Shown piece by piece: positions 1 through 9,487 of a stretch of DNA of 64,000 nt (position 1 is its first letter; each line of letters opens with the position of its first letter). The notes beneath the pieces are model-generated. The model saw nothing but the letters and a program-made list of their open reading frames with translations, was not told where the DNA came from and ran no database searches. Origin of the DNA: Rhizobium sp. Root1334 (GTDB lineage: Bacteria > Pseudomonadota > Alphaproteobacteria > Rhizobiales > Rhizobiaceae); assembly GCF_001426665.1 (NCBI RefSeq), contig NZ_LMEY01000006.1, positions 1,419 to 65,418 on the forward strand, in the 5' to 3' direction. The translations under genes were made by a program, and so were the position numbers.

Positions 1-76
1 GCGATGATCCTCTCATCAGCTTGCCGGCAGTGGCGCGCTGATACTCATCCGACCCTCTGGGATGAGCCGTGGTCGT

Positions 77-1399
77 CTAAGCTACACCACTCCCTGGGAC
101 ACGATCGGGATTGGTGATGAAGCGATTAATATAGTAGCCTTTGTAGTCATCCTGAACATCGACGTAGCGGACACGTGAGCGAAGTTTGACGGTATCGCTG
201 AACGAATGATCCAGATCTGCCCCCAGAACATATTGGTCTCGCTCGAAATCGTTCCATCCCCGTTCACCGGTGAACAGATCGCGGCTGATGAACTTCCCAT
301 CTGGGCCGGGAACGACCGTGCCGATATATGGCAAGGGTTGATAATCGGGAACTCCACCGTCATGCTGATACTGGCCGTAGAGCGTGACCGACGTCTGATC
401 AGTCGGCTCGAATGTCAGGCTTGGCGCAGCAAAGGCACGGTTGCTCTTGGTAAAATCAATCTGGTCATCACCGCCCGTCACAAGACCTGTAAACCGGTAG
501 AGCAGAGTCTGGTCCGAGTTGACGGGACCACTGAAATCGACGCCGACTTCCTTCTGATCATCACTGCCATAGCCGACTTTCACCTCATGATACGGTGTGC
601 TCAGAGGTTTCTTCGTGACGAGATTGATGATGCCACCCGGCTGGTTCTGTCCATAGAGAACCGAAGCGGGACCTTTGAGAACCTCAATGCGCTCCAGCCA
701 GTACGGATCGATCTGAAGCGCGCCGCCGAGGCTACCGGCATATGGCAGATAGGCGCCGTCGAGATAGAGGGGGGCCGGCGCAAAGCTCCGGGACGTAATT
801 TCATCGGCGATCTGGTTGGCGTCGGTAAAACCATTGACGTTTATCCCCGGCGTGTAGCGAAGCGCTTCCGTAACGCTGACAGCGCCTCGAGCGGCGACTT
901 CGTCTGCGGTCACCACATTGATCGTCTGAGGGATTTTTTCAATTGGAGTGTCGGTTTTCGTACCCGTGCCCGAGCGTTCTGCGACAACACCATCGACATG
1001 GCCCCAGGCATTTTCTCCGCCCTGTACCGTAATCGTCTGCAGCGGTGTCGCGCCTTCAACCGCGACCGCGTCCGACGCCTGTGCCGGGTTGGTGACCGTC
1101 ACACTCTTTGGACCGGTAAAACGGTATGTCAGCCCCGTATTGGCAAGAAGACCCCGCAATGCCGCCTCTGGAGAAAGCGGACCGCTGATACCCGCAGTGT
1201 TCAGTCCGTTGGCGACAGCACTGTTGTAGAGAACCTGGATGCCGCTCGCAGCGCCGAACCTCGTCAGACCGCGATCAAGCGAGCCGGCGGGAATAGAATA
1301 GCTGATGCTTTCCTGTGCGAAGACCATCGAGGGGGCAATGACAAGAGCCGCAAATGCGATGGAGGCCGACAGGCGTGCAATCCGCCATTTGTATGCCAT
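77..1399 (-). pseudogene. TonB-dependent ferrisiderophore receptor with transducer domain, 3' part disrupted
   Basis: Outer-membrane siderophore receptor that would also signal through the FecR/FecI pair just upstream. Taking the ATG at 1399 the readable part is 440 aa: a signal peptide ending near VFAQ, an STN secretin/TonB short domain starting about ISYSIPAGSLDRGL (the part that touches the anti-sigma factor), a plug domain (IPQTINVV, VTEALRYTPG, EVLKGPASVLYGQ, GGIINLVTKKP) and the first barrel strands. Receptors of this family are about 700-800 aa, so much of the barrel is missing. The frame meets TAG at 79-77, yet codons beyond the stop stay open to the window edge and read RGSDEYQRATA, which looks like receptor sequence. 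I read this as a nonsense or frameshift lesion, or a sequence error. An in-frame ATG at 1519 exists, but the signal peptide fits 1399. Confidence 0.8.
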
Positions 1400-1563
1400 C
1401 TTGCCGTGATGGTCTTGCCTTCCGGCGATGAACTGCCCCATGCCAATGTCCCCAATGCAATCGTCGCTGCGCCGTCCATTGACGCGGCCTCTATTGGGGA
1501 AAACGATCCGGATCCACAAACCCGAAATTTTTTCTCAAGTTTTTTTGTAGAAAAGCGTGTTGG

Positions 1564-2496
1564 CTATCTGAGCAATACAATGCCGCCGATCAGGCTGACA
1601 GGGCGAACCTGTAGTGTCTCTTCCAGATGCGCCAGGATTTCTTCGGGACGATCGAGATGAAACACACCGGACATCCGGCGCAAGCGCAGATTACTGCTGG
1701 CAATCATCACTTTGCCACGGCGATGGCGGTTGAGGTCCGACACCACGTCGGCCAGCGACCGGTCCTTGAAGATCAGCAGTCCCCGCCGCCACGCCGCGGC
1801 CGTTTCGGCATCGGTTGCCACTTTTTCGCCGAGCCCGGCCTGCGAATAGCTGATGCCTTCGCCGCCGGCGAGATCGCTGTTGGCCAGACATTGCACGTTG
1901 ATATGTCCCTGAAGACATTCGACTGAAACATCGTCTTCGCCATGCTTCACCGAAAAGGACGTACCGGTTGCCGTCGTGTTGCCGTTAGCGGCGGTCACCA
2001 CAAAGGGCCGGGCAGCGTCAGGAACGACATCGAAGACGGCCGCGCCTGATGTCAGCACAAGGTGCCGCGCCGATGGAGAATAATCGAGGGAAAGGGTCGT
2101 GCCACCGTCAAGCGTCGTCATCGAACCATCGGGTAATTCAACCGTCCGCTGCTCCCCTATCGCGGTGGCGTAATCCGCCATCATGGCGTTAACCGGCGGC
2201 AGAAATCCGAGTTCCGACAGGACTATACTAGCACCGGCCGCACTGGCCGCAAGACTTCCAGCCGCAAGAAAGGAACGCCTCGTCAAGGTTGCCGCAGATG
2301 GCTTCGTGACCTTGGCAAGCGCTGGACCGAGATTCTTCCACAGCCGAGCCGATTGCTGGAAGGCCTGCTCATGCGCGGTGCTGCGGGAGCGCCAGCGCAA
2401 CAGCGCCTCTGCATCCTCCGTCGTTGCCGTACCGGATGTAAGGCGGACGATCCAGGCTGTCGCTTCGCGCTTGAGAGCTTCGAAATTATCGTCCAA
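1564..2496 (-). CDS. fecR: FecR-family anti-sigma factor
   Basis: Inner-membrane sigma regulator that relays receptor occupancy to the ECF sigma factor. The 310-aa protein has an N-terminal cytoplasmic DUF4880-type helix bundle (ATAWIVRLTSG, RWRSRSTAHEQAF, about residues 10-55), one membrane segment near residues 75-95 preceded by TRRSF, and the periplasmic FecR domain (VELPDGSMTTLDGGTTL, ARPFVVTAANG, TATGTSFSV). Start is TTG at 2496, preceded by GAAGGGAGCGGAAG. It lies 90 bp downstream of the sigma gene and ahead of the receptor, the usual order of fecI-fecR-receptor cassettes. The twin arginine just before the hydrophobic stretch could be a Tat-type signal, but a plain membrane anchor is just as possible. 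Confidence 0.88.
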   Translation of the reverse strand: MDDNFEALKREATAWIVRLTSGTATTEDAEALLRWRSRSTAHEQAFQQSARLWKNLGPALAKVTKPSAATLTRRSFLAAGSLAASAAGASIVLSELGFLPPVNAMMADYATAIGEQRTVELPDGSMTTLDGGTTLSLDYSPSARHLVLTSGAAVFDVVPDAARPFVVTAANGNTTATGTSFSVKHGEDDVSVECLQGHINVQCLANSDLAGGEGISYSQAGLGEKVATDAETAAAWRRGLLIFKDRSLADVVSDLNRHRRGKVMIASSNLRLRRMSGVFHLDRPEEILAHLEETLQVRPVSLIGGIVLLR

Positions 2497-2586
2497 CTTC
2501 CGCTCCCTTCCCTATGCGCGTTCGTGACAGGATGCGTATACCTGCTTCTAAAACTATCAACGATTGAAAAACGAAAAGCCGAAATG

Positions 2587-3096
2587 TCAGGCCCGGTTTA
2601 TTGTTTCAAGCCGCTCGCTGCAATAGTCGACCGCTTTGCGGATTTCCAGTTCGACAGTGCGGACGGACACGCCAAATTCCGCAGCGATATCGGCATGGCG
2701 GCGCTGCTCAAGCCGGCATGCTACCAGCATTTTTCGCTGGCGTTCGGGGAGTTCGTCCATGATATGCATCAGGCAACGGATCTGATCCCGGTCTTCGATC
2801 TGCTTCTCCGGTCCCGGCTGTTCGTCTGGAACAGACAGCAGGATATCGATGTCGCCGGAGGTTAGCTTGCGCTTTTGTCCCCGGTCGTGATCGACCGCGA
2901 GGGTTCGCGCGATCCGCATCAGGTAGGGCACGGGCGCGGTCAAGGCCGCAGCGCCGTTGCGGGCGAGCTTGATCCAGGCTTCCTGCGCCAAGTCGTCTGC
3001 ATCGGCGTGCGAGCGCGTTCTGCTGATGAGGTACCGCTTGATCCGGCGTTCATTGCGCGCGAAAGCGGCCACGAGCTCGTCGTCGTAACTTGCCAT
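2587..3096 (-). CDS. fecI: ECF RNA polymerase sigma factor, FecI type
   Basis: Extracytoplasmic-function sigma factor of 169 aa that would transcribe the receptor gene once FecR is triggered. Region 2 is seen as DADDLAQEAWIKL and YLMRIARTLAVDHDR; region 4 as LPERQRKMLVACRLEQRRHADIAAEFGVSVRTVELEI. Start chosen at ATG 3096 because AGGAGCGAAGGG sits directly before it; the frame stays open upstream to 3183 without family homology. First gene of the sigma/anti-sigma/receptor unit. Such cassettes usually respond to iron limitation through Fur or RirA; I did not find a convincing operator upstream. Confidence 0.9.
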   Translation of the reverse strand: MASYDDELVAAFARNERRIKRYLISRTRSHADADDLAQEAWIKLARNGAAALTAPVPYLMRIARTLAVDHDRGQKRKLTSGDIDILLSVPDEQPGPEKQIEDRDQIRCLMHIMDELPERQRKMLVACRLEQRRHADIAAEFGVSVRTVELEIRKAVDYCSERLETINRA

Positions 3097-3556
3097 CCCT
3101 TCGCTCCTGCCGTCTGCTCGCAATTGTTTTCGACGCAATACCGGTTTGACGATCGGCTGACAATAGTGGAGTAAAGAAGTCATATTAAAAGATTCGGGAT
3201 GGCCGTTCGTGTTCTCTGCGAACGGCCCGCCGCCTCGAGCAAGCCGCCCTCATCGGACCCGATTTACAGCCCGCCGATGAAGGAATTTGGGAATAGACCG
3301 GCACCCGTTCCGCAAGAACCCGACGATCATGGCTGACAAGAAACACTGCGGCACCTCTGCCGGCAATTTTCCCCAGCAGATCGAACGCCTGATATTTTGG
3401 AAATGTGCCGGCCAAGCTTGCCGGCTCGTCGCCTCCCGATACGAAGATTTGCGGTATTTACTCAGATGAAAATCGGCCTTGCCGTTGCGAACTTAGGGAT
3501 GACCGGGTCCGGCCATCGTTCCATGGCCGTAAGGCGAACGCCGGCACATGGCGGCC
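3097..3556. other. Intergenic region upstream of the ECF sigma gene
   Basis: No gene with recognisable features on either strand. The part nearest 3097 should hold the sigma-gene promoter (the AT-richer patch about 3165-3190), but no clear -35/-10 pair or Fur-like palindrome could be assigned. Short open frames here have no motifs and no good ribosome sites. Confidence 0.5.
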
Positions 3557-3596
3557 GGCAAAAAATGTCGGGACGCAGGAACGGGTTCCTGCGTCC
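3557..3596 (-). terminator. Rho-independent terminator of the GH51/importer operon
   Basis: A perfect 12-bp inverted repeat (GGACGCAGGAAC, loop of 2, GTTCCTGCGTCC; 3571-3596) lies about 25 bp past the stop of the substrate-binding protein gene. On the minus strand it is followed after five bases by a run of six T. Confidence 0.85.
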
Positions 3597-3621
3597 TTGA
3601 TGAGCATTCAGATCGCAACAA

Positions 3622-4932
3622 TCAGATATTGGCAAGCAGGTCGTTGATGCGGCTTTCAGCGCTGCCAAGGGCTTCGTCGATGCTCTTGTCGCCGTTCACA
3701 GCTGCACCGACTTCTTCGCCGATGATGTCCTGAATGGCAAACTGGCGCTGGACGGCGCCCGGCAGAGAACGGCCAGTCTCGGCGATCTCCGCAATGTTTT
3801 CACGATGCGGCAGTGCCTTGAATTCCGGCATTGCGAAGACGGCCTTGACGGCCGGAAGGTGACCGGTGCGGGCCCACTGGAAGTCGTTTTCGGCCAGGAA
3901 CTTGAAGAGCTTGCCGATTGCTTCGGTCTGTTCCGGCGTACGGTCCTTGTGCGGCATGACCCAGCTATGGCCGTCGGCATAGGTGCTGTCGCGGCCAGGA
4001 TAGAGCTGCGGGACCGGGTAAACGGTGTAGCCGCCGGAAAGCGCCGTACCTTCCTTTTCCGACTGGGCAACGAAATCACCGATCAGCCAGGTGCCGTTGA
4101 CCGCGATGCCGCCGTCGCCATTGGTGAACGAAGTGACGGAGGCCGCATAATCGAGGCCGGTGGTCGTTAGACCTTCGTCCTTGATCTTTTTCATCAGCTC
4201 GACGACGTTCTTGGCTTCCGGCGTGTTCAGCGTGATCTTCGTTGGATCAGCGAAGAAGTCGGCATTCTGCTGTTGCAGCAGCGTATAGAGAACGCGGGCA
4301 TAGGCTGCCGTCTCATTGGCAAGAATTTGCACGAGGTACGGCTTGCCGGTCTTTTCCTTGAACTGCTTGCCTTGGGCGATCAACTCTTCGGCGGACGTTG
4401 GCAGAATTGGCGTTCCATCGGCGTTAACAAGGCCGGCCTGTTTCATCAGGTTCAGGTTGACGTGGAAGAGCATGGTCCAGTTGTCGAACGGCAGGCCGAA
4501 CAGGTGGCCTTCCTTGGTAACGCCGCCCCGGGCCGCATCGGTGAAGCTATCGGGCGAGATGCCCTGGGCGGACAGGACGTCGTCGATCGGGTCGATCAGG
4601 CCGCGCGACTGATAGTCGGAGATCGCCGAATAGTGCATCGACACGACGTCGGGTGCTGCACCCGATGCGAGCTGGGCATTGAGCTGGTCGTAGCCCGGCC
4701 ACTCGACGGTGGTCACATTGACGTCAATATCCGGATTGTCGGCTTCGAACTTGTTGATCAGGGAAGTGATAATGCCGCATTCGCCGACAGCCTTGGAGAC
4801 GTCTGTCACCTTGCCGTAGTCCGCATCGCAGGCGCCGAAGAAGCGCTGTAGTTCGATCTTGGTCTGCGCCTGAGCCGACGTGGCGCAGGCCAGCGCAATT
4901 AACGCTGCCGTGCTGAGTAGAAAACGTCTCAT
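3622..4932 (-). CDS. Sugar ABC transporter substrate-binding protein (family 1)
   Basis: Periplasmic sugar-binding lipid-free receptor of 436 aa, last gene of the GH51 operon. A Sec signal peptide (MRRFLLSTAALIALACATSAQA) precedes a family-1 (MalE/UgpB-like) solute-binding fold with TVEWPGYDQLNAQLASG, APDVV, GLPFDNWTMLFHVN and DGGIAVNGTWLIGD. Start set at 4932 because GGGAGAGACAGACC precedes it and the signal peptide begins there; the frame is open further upstream through an intercistronic spacer. The neighbouring GH51 enzyme suggests an arabinose-containing oligosaccharide as ligand; this is context, not seen in the protein. Confidence 0.88.
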   Translation of the reverse strand: MRRFLLSTAALIALACATSAQAQTKIELQRFFGACDADYGKVTDVSKAVGECGIITSLINKFEADNPDIDVNVTTVEWPGYDQLNAQLASGAAPDVVSMHYSAISDYQSRGLIDPIDDVLSAQGISPDSFTDAARGGVTKEGHLFGLPFDNWTMLFHVNLNLMKQAGLVNADGTPILPTSAEELIAQGKQFKEKTGKPYLVQILANETAAYARVLYTLLQQQNADFFADPTKITLNTPEAKNVVELMKKIKDEGLTTTGLDYAASVTSFTNGDGGIAVNGTWLIGDFVAQSEKEGTALSGGYTVYPVPQLYPGRDSTYADGHSWVMPHKDRTPEQTEAIGKLFKFLAENDFQWARTGHLPAVKAVFAMPEFKALPHRENIAEIAETGRSLPGAVQRQFAIQDIIGEEVGAAVNGDKSIDEALGSAESRINDLLANI

Positions 4933-4980
4933 GGTCTGTCTCTCCCTTTGAAAGGGGCTCCCCGCCCCGTTGAAACCCAT

Positions 4981-5003
4981 TGCGGCCATTCCTCCTGGCC
5001 GCA
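4981..5003 (-). other. Intercistronic stem-loop between MalG-type permease and binding-protein genes
   Basis: Perfect 7-bp stem (TGCGGCC/GGCCGCA) with a 9-base loop, just after the permease stop and before the binding-protein gene, with no T tract. Such hairpins often protect the highly expressed binding-protein mRNA from decay. Similar elements sit beside the binding-protein genes at 13003-13030 and 25733-25759. Confidence 0.45.
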
Positions 5004-5010
5004 GCAATAG

Positions 5011-5859
5011 TCATTTCACGGCGCCGCCCGAAACCGCGGTCACGATATGGCGCTGGAAAATCACGTAGACGATCAGCACCGGCAGGCTGGCAAAGACCGC
5101 CTGGGCACTGAGGAAACCAAGTCCTTCGCTCTGGGCGAAATTGGTCTGCGACGAGGCGATGCCGATGGTGAGCGTGAACATCTCCTTCTTCGTCGCAGAG
5201 ATCAGCGGCCACCAGTAGTCGTTCCAGGCATGCAGGAAGGTGAAGATGCCGAGGGTCGCCTGGGCCGGCAGCGTCAAGGGCAGCAAGACCTTCCAGAAGA
5301 TCCGCAGCGGCGAGGCATTGTCGAGAAGGGCTGCCTCGTCGATCTCCTTGGGGATCGCCTTGAAGAACTGGGTCATCAGGAAGACGCCGAAGGCGGACGA
5401 CATGCCGGGCAGCATCAGCCCGATAAAGGAATTGTGCAGGCCGAACCAGTTGAACATCTGGTGTCGGGCGATGATGACCGCCTGTTCCGGCACGGCCAGA
5501 CCGAACAGCACGATGACGAAGATCGTGCGCCGGAACGGAAACTCGAGGCGGGCGAAGGCATAACCCGCAAGCGATGCGAGGACGAGCACGCCGGCTGTCT
5601 GTCCGATTGCCACCACAAGGCTGTTGAAGAACCAGCCAAAGGCCTGCGACGAGTAGATGATGTTGACATAATTGACGAGCGTATAGGGCAGCTCGAAAAC
5701 GGATTCCGTTCCGAGCATCAGCTCCTTGTTGTCCTTGATCGACAGGCCGACGAGCCAGGCAACCGGCGCCATCATGACGACAGAGAGGATAATGGCGATC
5801 ACAAGCAGCGTGCGATTGCCGGTCAGCGCGTCAGGACGGTAGGTCGTTTGGTCCGTCAT
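5011..5859 (-). CDS. Carbohydrate ABC transporter permease, MalG type
   Basis: Inner-membrane permease of 282 aa with about six membrane helices (first near residues 17-40) and the EAA loop IPKEIDEAALLDNASPLRIFWKV that docks on the ATPase. The end QRHIVTAVSGGAVK is typical of the MalG half of CUT1 sugar importers. Its ATG overlaps the stop of the partner permease by 4 bp (5856-5859), indicating translational coupling in the operon GH51, ATPase, MalF-type, MalG-type, binding protein. Confidence 0.93.
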   Translation of the reverse strand: MTDQTTYRPDALTGNRTLLVIAIILSVVMMAPVAWLVGLSIKDNKELMLGTESVFELPYTLVNYVNIIYSSQAFGWFFNSLVVAIGQTAGVLVLASLAGYAFARLEFPFRRTIFVIVLFGLAVPEQAVIIARHQMFNWFGLHNSFIGLMLPGMSSAFGVFLMTQFFKAIPKEIDEAALLDNASPLRIFWKVLLPLTLPAQATLGIFTFLHAWNDYWWPLISATKKEMFTLTIGIASSQTNFAQSEGLGFLSAQAVFASLPVLIVYVIFQRHIVTAVSGGAVK

Positions 5860-6737
5860 TCGGAAACCTCCGACTTGCGGCTTGAGATGACATACTGCGC
5901 CATCGCCGCGACGAGAATGATCAGGAACAGGAACTCGGATGCTGCAGCGGCCTTGCCGACGTCCCAGCGCACGAAGCCAACCTCATAGATATACATGACG
6001 AGCGGACGGGATGTGCCGTTCGGGCCGCCATTGGTCATGATCTGCGCCTGGCCGAACAGCTGGAACTGCATGACGATCTGGATGATCGTCACCAGCATGA
6101 TGGTGCGGGCGATCGAGGGCAGCGTCACACGTGTCAGCACACGCCAGGGGCTGGCATTGTCGAGCGCTGCCGCTTCATAGAGATCGTTCGGAATCTGCTG
6201 CAGAGCGGCGAGGAACAGCATCATTGGCAGGCCGAGACACCACCAGACTGTAGCGACGCCAACGGAGAACAGCGACCAGCCGCTGGTCGACAGGAAATTG
6301 ACCGGCTGAATGCCGAACTGTTCGGAAATGACGGCCAAGAGACCGTCGCCGGGGATAAAGACGAAACGCCAGATCAGCGTCACGATTGTGACCGAAAGCA
6401 CGGAGGACGAGAAGAACAGACCACGCAGGAACGAGGTCGTTCGCGTCGTCTTGTTGAGTGCCAGCGCGAGGAAGAGCCCGAGTATTACAAGCGCCGGAAC
6501 GCTGACGAGCACGAAGATAATTGAGTTACGCAGCGCCTGCAGGAAAACCGGGTCGGCAAGCACCCGGGTATAGTTTCCCAGGCCGACGAAGCGGCCGGGA
6601 CCGAAAAGATCAACCTTGTGCAGGCTCAGCCACGCGCCCCAAAAGAGCGGGAAAACCAGCAGCACGGCAAAGACGGACAAATAGGGAAGGATGAAGAGGC
6701 CGTTGCTCCATTGGCTGCGGCGATAGCTCTCGGCCAT
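5856..6737 (-). CDS. Carbohydrate ABC transporter permease, MalF type
   Basis: Inner-membrane permease, 293 aa from ATG 6737 (MAESYRRSQW), with an N-terminal helix (LFILPYLSVFAVLLVFPLFW) and the EAA motif IPNDLYEAAALDNASPWRVL. It pairs with the MalG-type permease to form the channel. The chosen start lies immediately after the stop of the ATPase gene; the longer upstream frame would overlap that gene and adds only low-complexity residues. Confidence 0.92.
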   Translation of the reverse strand: MAESYRRSQWSNGLFILPYLSVFAVLLVFPLFWGAWLSLHKVDLFGPGRFVGLGNYTRVLADPVFLQALRNSIIFVLVSVPALVILGLFLALALNKTTRTTSFLRGLFFSSSVLSVTIVTLIWRFVFIPGDGLLAVISEQFGIQPVNFLSTSGWSLFSVGVATVWWCLGLPMMLFLAALQQIPNDLYEAAALDNASPWRVLTRVTLPSIARTIMLVTIIQIVMQFQLFGQAQIMTNGGPNGTSRPLVMYIYEVGFVRWDVGKAAAASEFLFLIILVAAMAQYVISSRKSEVSE

Positions 6738-6738
6738 G

Positions 6739-7836
6739 TCAGTCGCCCTCCGAATGGTGAGCGGTACCGGCGGCGTCGAACAGGTGGATGGCGGTGGTAT
6801 CAAGCGCAATCTGCAGCGTGTCCCCGCCGCGCGCTTCGCTGCGTCCGTCCGTTTCGGCCGTCAGCTTCGTTCCATCCGCCAGCTGGCCATAGATCAGCGT
6901 GCGATCACCAAGCCGCTCGACGACTTCGGCCTTGAGCGCGATGCCCGCCTGTCCGGCTGGCAGAACGGTTATATCCTCGGCCCGGATGCCGAGACTTGCC
7001 CCCTCAGGCGAAAAGCTTGCCGGCAGACGAAACGCGGCATGGATCTCACCAAGGCCACTTGCGCCGATTGTAACGGTGCGACCATTGGCAGCTACGCTTC
7101 GGAGCGGCACGAAATTCATGGCCGGGGAGCCGACGAAACCCGCGACGAACCGGCTTGCGGGGCGCCGGTAGATTTCCATCGGCGTGCCGATCTGCTCAAT
7201 CTTGCGGTTGTGCATGATGACGATGCGGTCGGCGAGCGTCATCGCTTCCACCTGATCATGCGTCACGAAGATCATCGTGCTGCCGAGACGGGCATGCAAC
7301 TGGGCAAGCTCAAGCCGCGTGCGGCCGCGAAGGGCGGCGTCGAGATTCGACAATGGCTCGTCGAACAGAAAGGCTTTCGGTTCCTTGACGATAGCTCTGC
7401 CGATAGCCACGCGCTGGCGCTGCCCACCCGACAACTTCTGCGGCTTGCGATCGAGAAGATGGGCGATTTCGAGTGTCGCCGCCGCCTGCTGGACACGGCG
7501 CTCGATTTCGTCCTTCGGCAGGCCGATGTTCTCCAGGCCGAAGGACATGTTCTGGGCAACCGTCATATGCGGATAAAGCGCATAGGACTGGAAAACCATG
7601 GCGACGCCGCGCTTGCCGGGCGGCAGCGTATCGACACGCTGTTCAGCGACAGAGATCGTACCAGCGGTCACGTCCTCAAGGCCCGCGATCATGCGCAGAA
7701 GCGTGGACTTCCCGCAGCCTGAAGGCCCAAGGAAGACGACGAACTCGCCTGCCTTGATGGACAACGAGATGTCGTCCAGCACGGCAAGCGCGCCGTAACG
7801 TTTGGTAACGTTGGTAATTTCGATCGATGCCGACAT
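6739..7836 (-). CDS. ABC transporter ATP-binding protein, MalK/UgpC family
   Basis: Cytoplasmic ATPase of 365 aa energising the importer. Visible motifs: Walker A GPSGCGKST (about residues 38-46), Q-loop MVFQSYALYPHM, signature LSGGQRQR, Walker B FLFDEPLSNLDA, switch histidine VTHD, then a C-terminal TOBE/OB-fold region of MalK-type regulatory domains (GIRAEDI). Start at ATG 7836 follows GGGGAGGAGAAACC. Placed between the GH51 enzyme and the permeases on the same strand. Confidence 0.95.
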   Translation of the reverse strand: MSASIEITNVTKRYGALAVLDDISLSIKAGEFVVFLGPSGCGKSTLLRMIAGLEDVTAGTISVAEQRVDTLPPGKRGVAMVFQSYALYPHMTVAQNMSFGLENIGLPKDEIERRVQQAAATLEIAHLLDRKPQKLSGGQRQRVAIGRAIVKEPKAFLFDEPLSNLDAALRGRTRLELAQLHARLGSTMIFVTHDQVEAMTLADRIVIMHNRKIEQIGTPMEIYRRPASRFVAGFVGSPAMNFVPLRSVAANGRTVTIGASGLGEIHAAFRLPASFSPEGASLGIRAEDITVLPAGQAGIALKAEVVERLGDRTLIYGQLADGTKLTAETDGRSEARGGDTLQIALDTTAIHLFDAAGTAHHSEGD

Positions 7837-7863
7837 GGTTTCTCCTCCCCGTCGTTGTCTGCC

Positions 7864-9372
7864 TTACGCGCCGAGCCGGATCATCCGGTAGCTCAGCGGC
7901 GCGATGGCGGCGACGAGACGGCCTTCGGTAACCGATGCGCCCGAGCCATCCCGTGGCTCGATCGTCTCGGCTCCTGGACCATTGACGGCGCGGAGGTCGT
8001 GGCCTTCCATGACCTTGTCGAGGATCACCTTGCGGCTGCCGAAACCTTCGAGAGAGAGATCGAGTTCGATCACTTCCGTCTGGTGACGGTTGACGATGAA
8101 GAAGGTCAGCGCGCCATCGTCCTCCGTTTCGACGGCGGAAACGTCCAGATAGGAAACGTCCTTGGCGAAATCGGTCGAATAACTTGGGCAATCAAGCGAC
8201 AGGTTCAGCGCCTTGCCGCGGCCGTACTTTGACGCATAGGCATAGGGGAAGAACGTCGTCTGACGCCAGGCAGGGCCGCCCGGAACGGTCATGATCGGAG
8301 CAATGACGTTGACGAGTTGTGCCAGGCAGCCGACCTTCACCACATCCGAACGGCGGATGAAGGTGTTGAGAATGCAACCGACCTGCAGCACGTCCTCGAA
8401 ATTGTAGATATCTTCCAGCAGCGCCGGGGCATGTGGCCAGCCGTCATTGCCTTCCAGAACCTTCCGGTCGGCTTCGCGGGAGTGGTACCAGACGTTCCAC
8501 TCGTCGAAGGAGATATAGACATCCTTCTTCGAGCGCTTCTTCGCCTTGGTGTAGGTGATAACGCCGGCGATGGTGGCGATGTAGTCGTCAAGGCGGGCAT
8601 TCTGGGCCAGATAGTCCGCCGTATTGCCCGCATGATTGTCGAAATACATGTGCAGGCTGATGTAATCGATGGAATCGTAGGTGTAGTCGAGAACGGTGGC
8701 TTCCCAGGCCGGATAGGTCGGCATCTTCGGTGACGAGGAGCCGCAGACCACGAGTTCGATCGACTTGTCGAAGGCGCGCATGGCCTTGGCGGTCTCGAAC
8801 GCAATGCGGCCATACTCTTCCGCCGTCTTCTGGCCGATCTGCCACGGACCGTCCATCTCGTTGCCCAGGCACCACATCTTGACGTTCCAGGGCTCTTCGC
8901 GGCCGTTCTTGCGGCGAAGGTCCGACCACTGGCTGCCGCCCGGATGGTTGACATATTCGAGGAAGGCGCGGGCCGAGTCCAAGCCACGCGAACCGAGATT
9001 GACGGCCAGCATCATGTCGGTATTGGCAGCCTCTGCCCAGTCGGCAAATTCGTGGATGCCGACATGATTGCTTTCGGAGCTGTGCCAGGCAAGATCGAGG
9101 CGCACCGGGCGCTCTTCGCGTGGGCCGATGCCGTCTTCCCAATCGTAAGCAGAGACAAAGTTGCCGCCGGGATATCGCACGATCGGGACGTTGGCTTCCC
9201 GCACGAGGTCAATGACGTCCTGACGCATGCCGTTCTTGTCGGCGGTCGGATGATCCGGCTCGTAGATGCCCGAATAGACGGCCCGGCCGAGATGCTCGAC
9301 GAAAGAGCCGTAGAGACGTGGATCGATAGTACCGATGACGTAACCGCTGTGTGCTGTGCCGACTGCGCGCAT
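7864..9372 (-). CDS. Alpha-L-arabinofuranosidase, GH51
   Basis: Glycoside hydrolase removing alpha-L-arabinofuranosyl residues from arabino-oligosaccharides; 502 aa, no signal peptide, so it acts in the cytoplasm after import. GH51 features: IDPRLYGSFVEHLGRAVYSGIYE at the N terminus, YPGGNFVSAYDWEDGIGP, the acid/base region CLGNEMDGPWQIG and the nucleophile region VYISFDEWNVWY, then a beta-sandwich C domain. Start at ATG 9372 is fixed by GGGAGGTAAGC right upstream; 32 extra in-frame codons upstream lack homology. First enzyme gene after the ArsR-type regulator, with a palindromic operator (9387-9405) just before its ribosome site. Confidence 0.95.
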   Translation of the reverse strand: MRAVGTAHSGYVIGTIDPRLYGSFVEHLGRAVYSGIYEPDHPTADKNGMRQDVIDLVREANVPIVRYPGGNFVSAYDWEDGIGPREERPVRLDLAWHSSESNHVGIHEFADWAEAANTDMMLAVNLGSRGLDSARAFLEYVNHPGGSQWSDLRRKNGREEPWNVKMWCLGNEMDGPWQIGQKTAEEYGRIAFETAKAMRAFDKSIELVVCGSSSPKMPTYPAWEATVLDYTYDSIDYISLHMYFDNHAGNTADYLAQNARLDDYIATIAGVITYTKAKKRSKKDVYISFDEWNVWYHSREADRKVLEGNDGWPHAPALLEDIYNFEDVLQVGCILNTFIRRSDVVKVGCLAQLVNVIAPIMTVPGGPAWRQTTFFPYAYASKYGRGKALNLSLDCPSYSTDFAKDVSYLDVSAVETEDDGALTFFIVNRHQTEVIELDLSLEGFGSRKVILDKVMEGHDLRAVNGPGAETIEPRDGSGASVTEGRLVAAIAPLSYRMIRLGA

Positions 9373-9386
9373 GCTTACCTCCCTGC

Positions 9387-9405
9387 ATATCTGAAAATCA
9401 GATAT
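9387..9405 (-). promoter_or_regulatory. Palindromic operator upstream of the GH51 operon
   Basis: ATATCTGAAAATCAGATAT, an 8-3-8 perfect palindrome 15 bp before the GH51 start codon. A close relative (15 of 19 positions) lies upstream of the ArsR-family gene at 10437-10455, so both are probably bound by that regulator. A GTATGAT half-site, also seen repeatedly in the araF promoter, occurs at 9416-9422. Confidence 0.65.
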
Positions 9406-9487
9406 ATATCCATTAGTATGATAATTTGCACAGGAAGTTGCGGGCGTCAACCCGCCTTGGAATGGCAAACATGCAATCAGTGGAAAA

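Noticed and set aside
206..1660. Plus-strand open frame of 484 codons opposite the receptor and FecR genes
   Set aside because: No motifs, and the opposite strand reads as clear STN/plug receptor sequence; it is the usual antisense open frame of GC-rich DNA.
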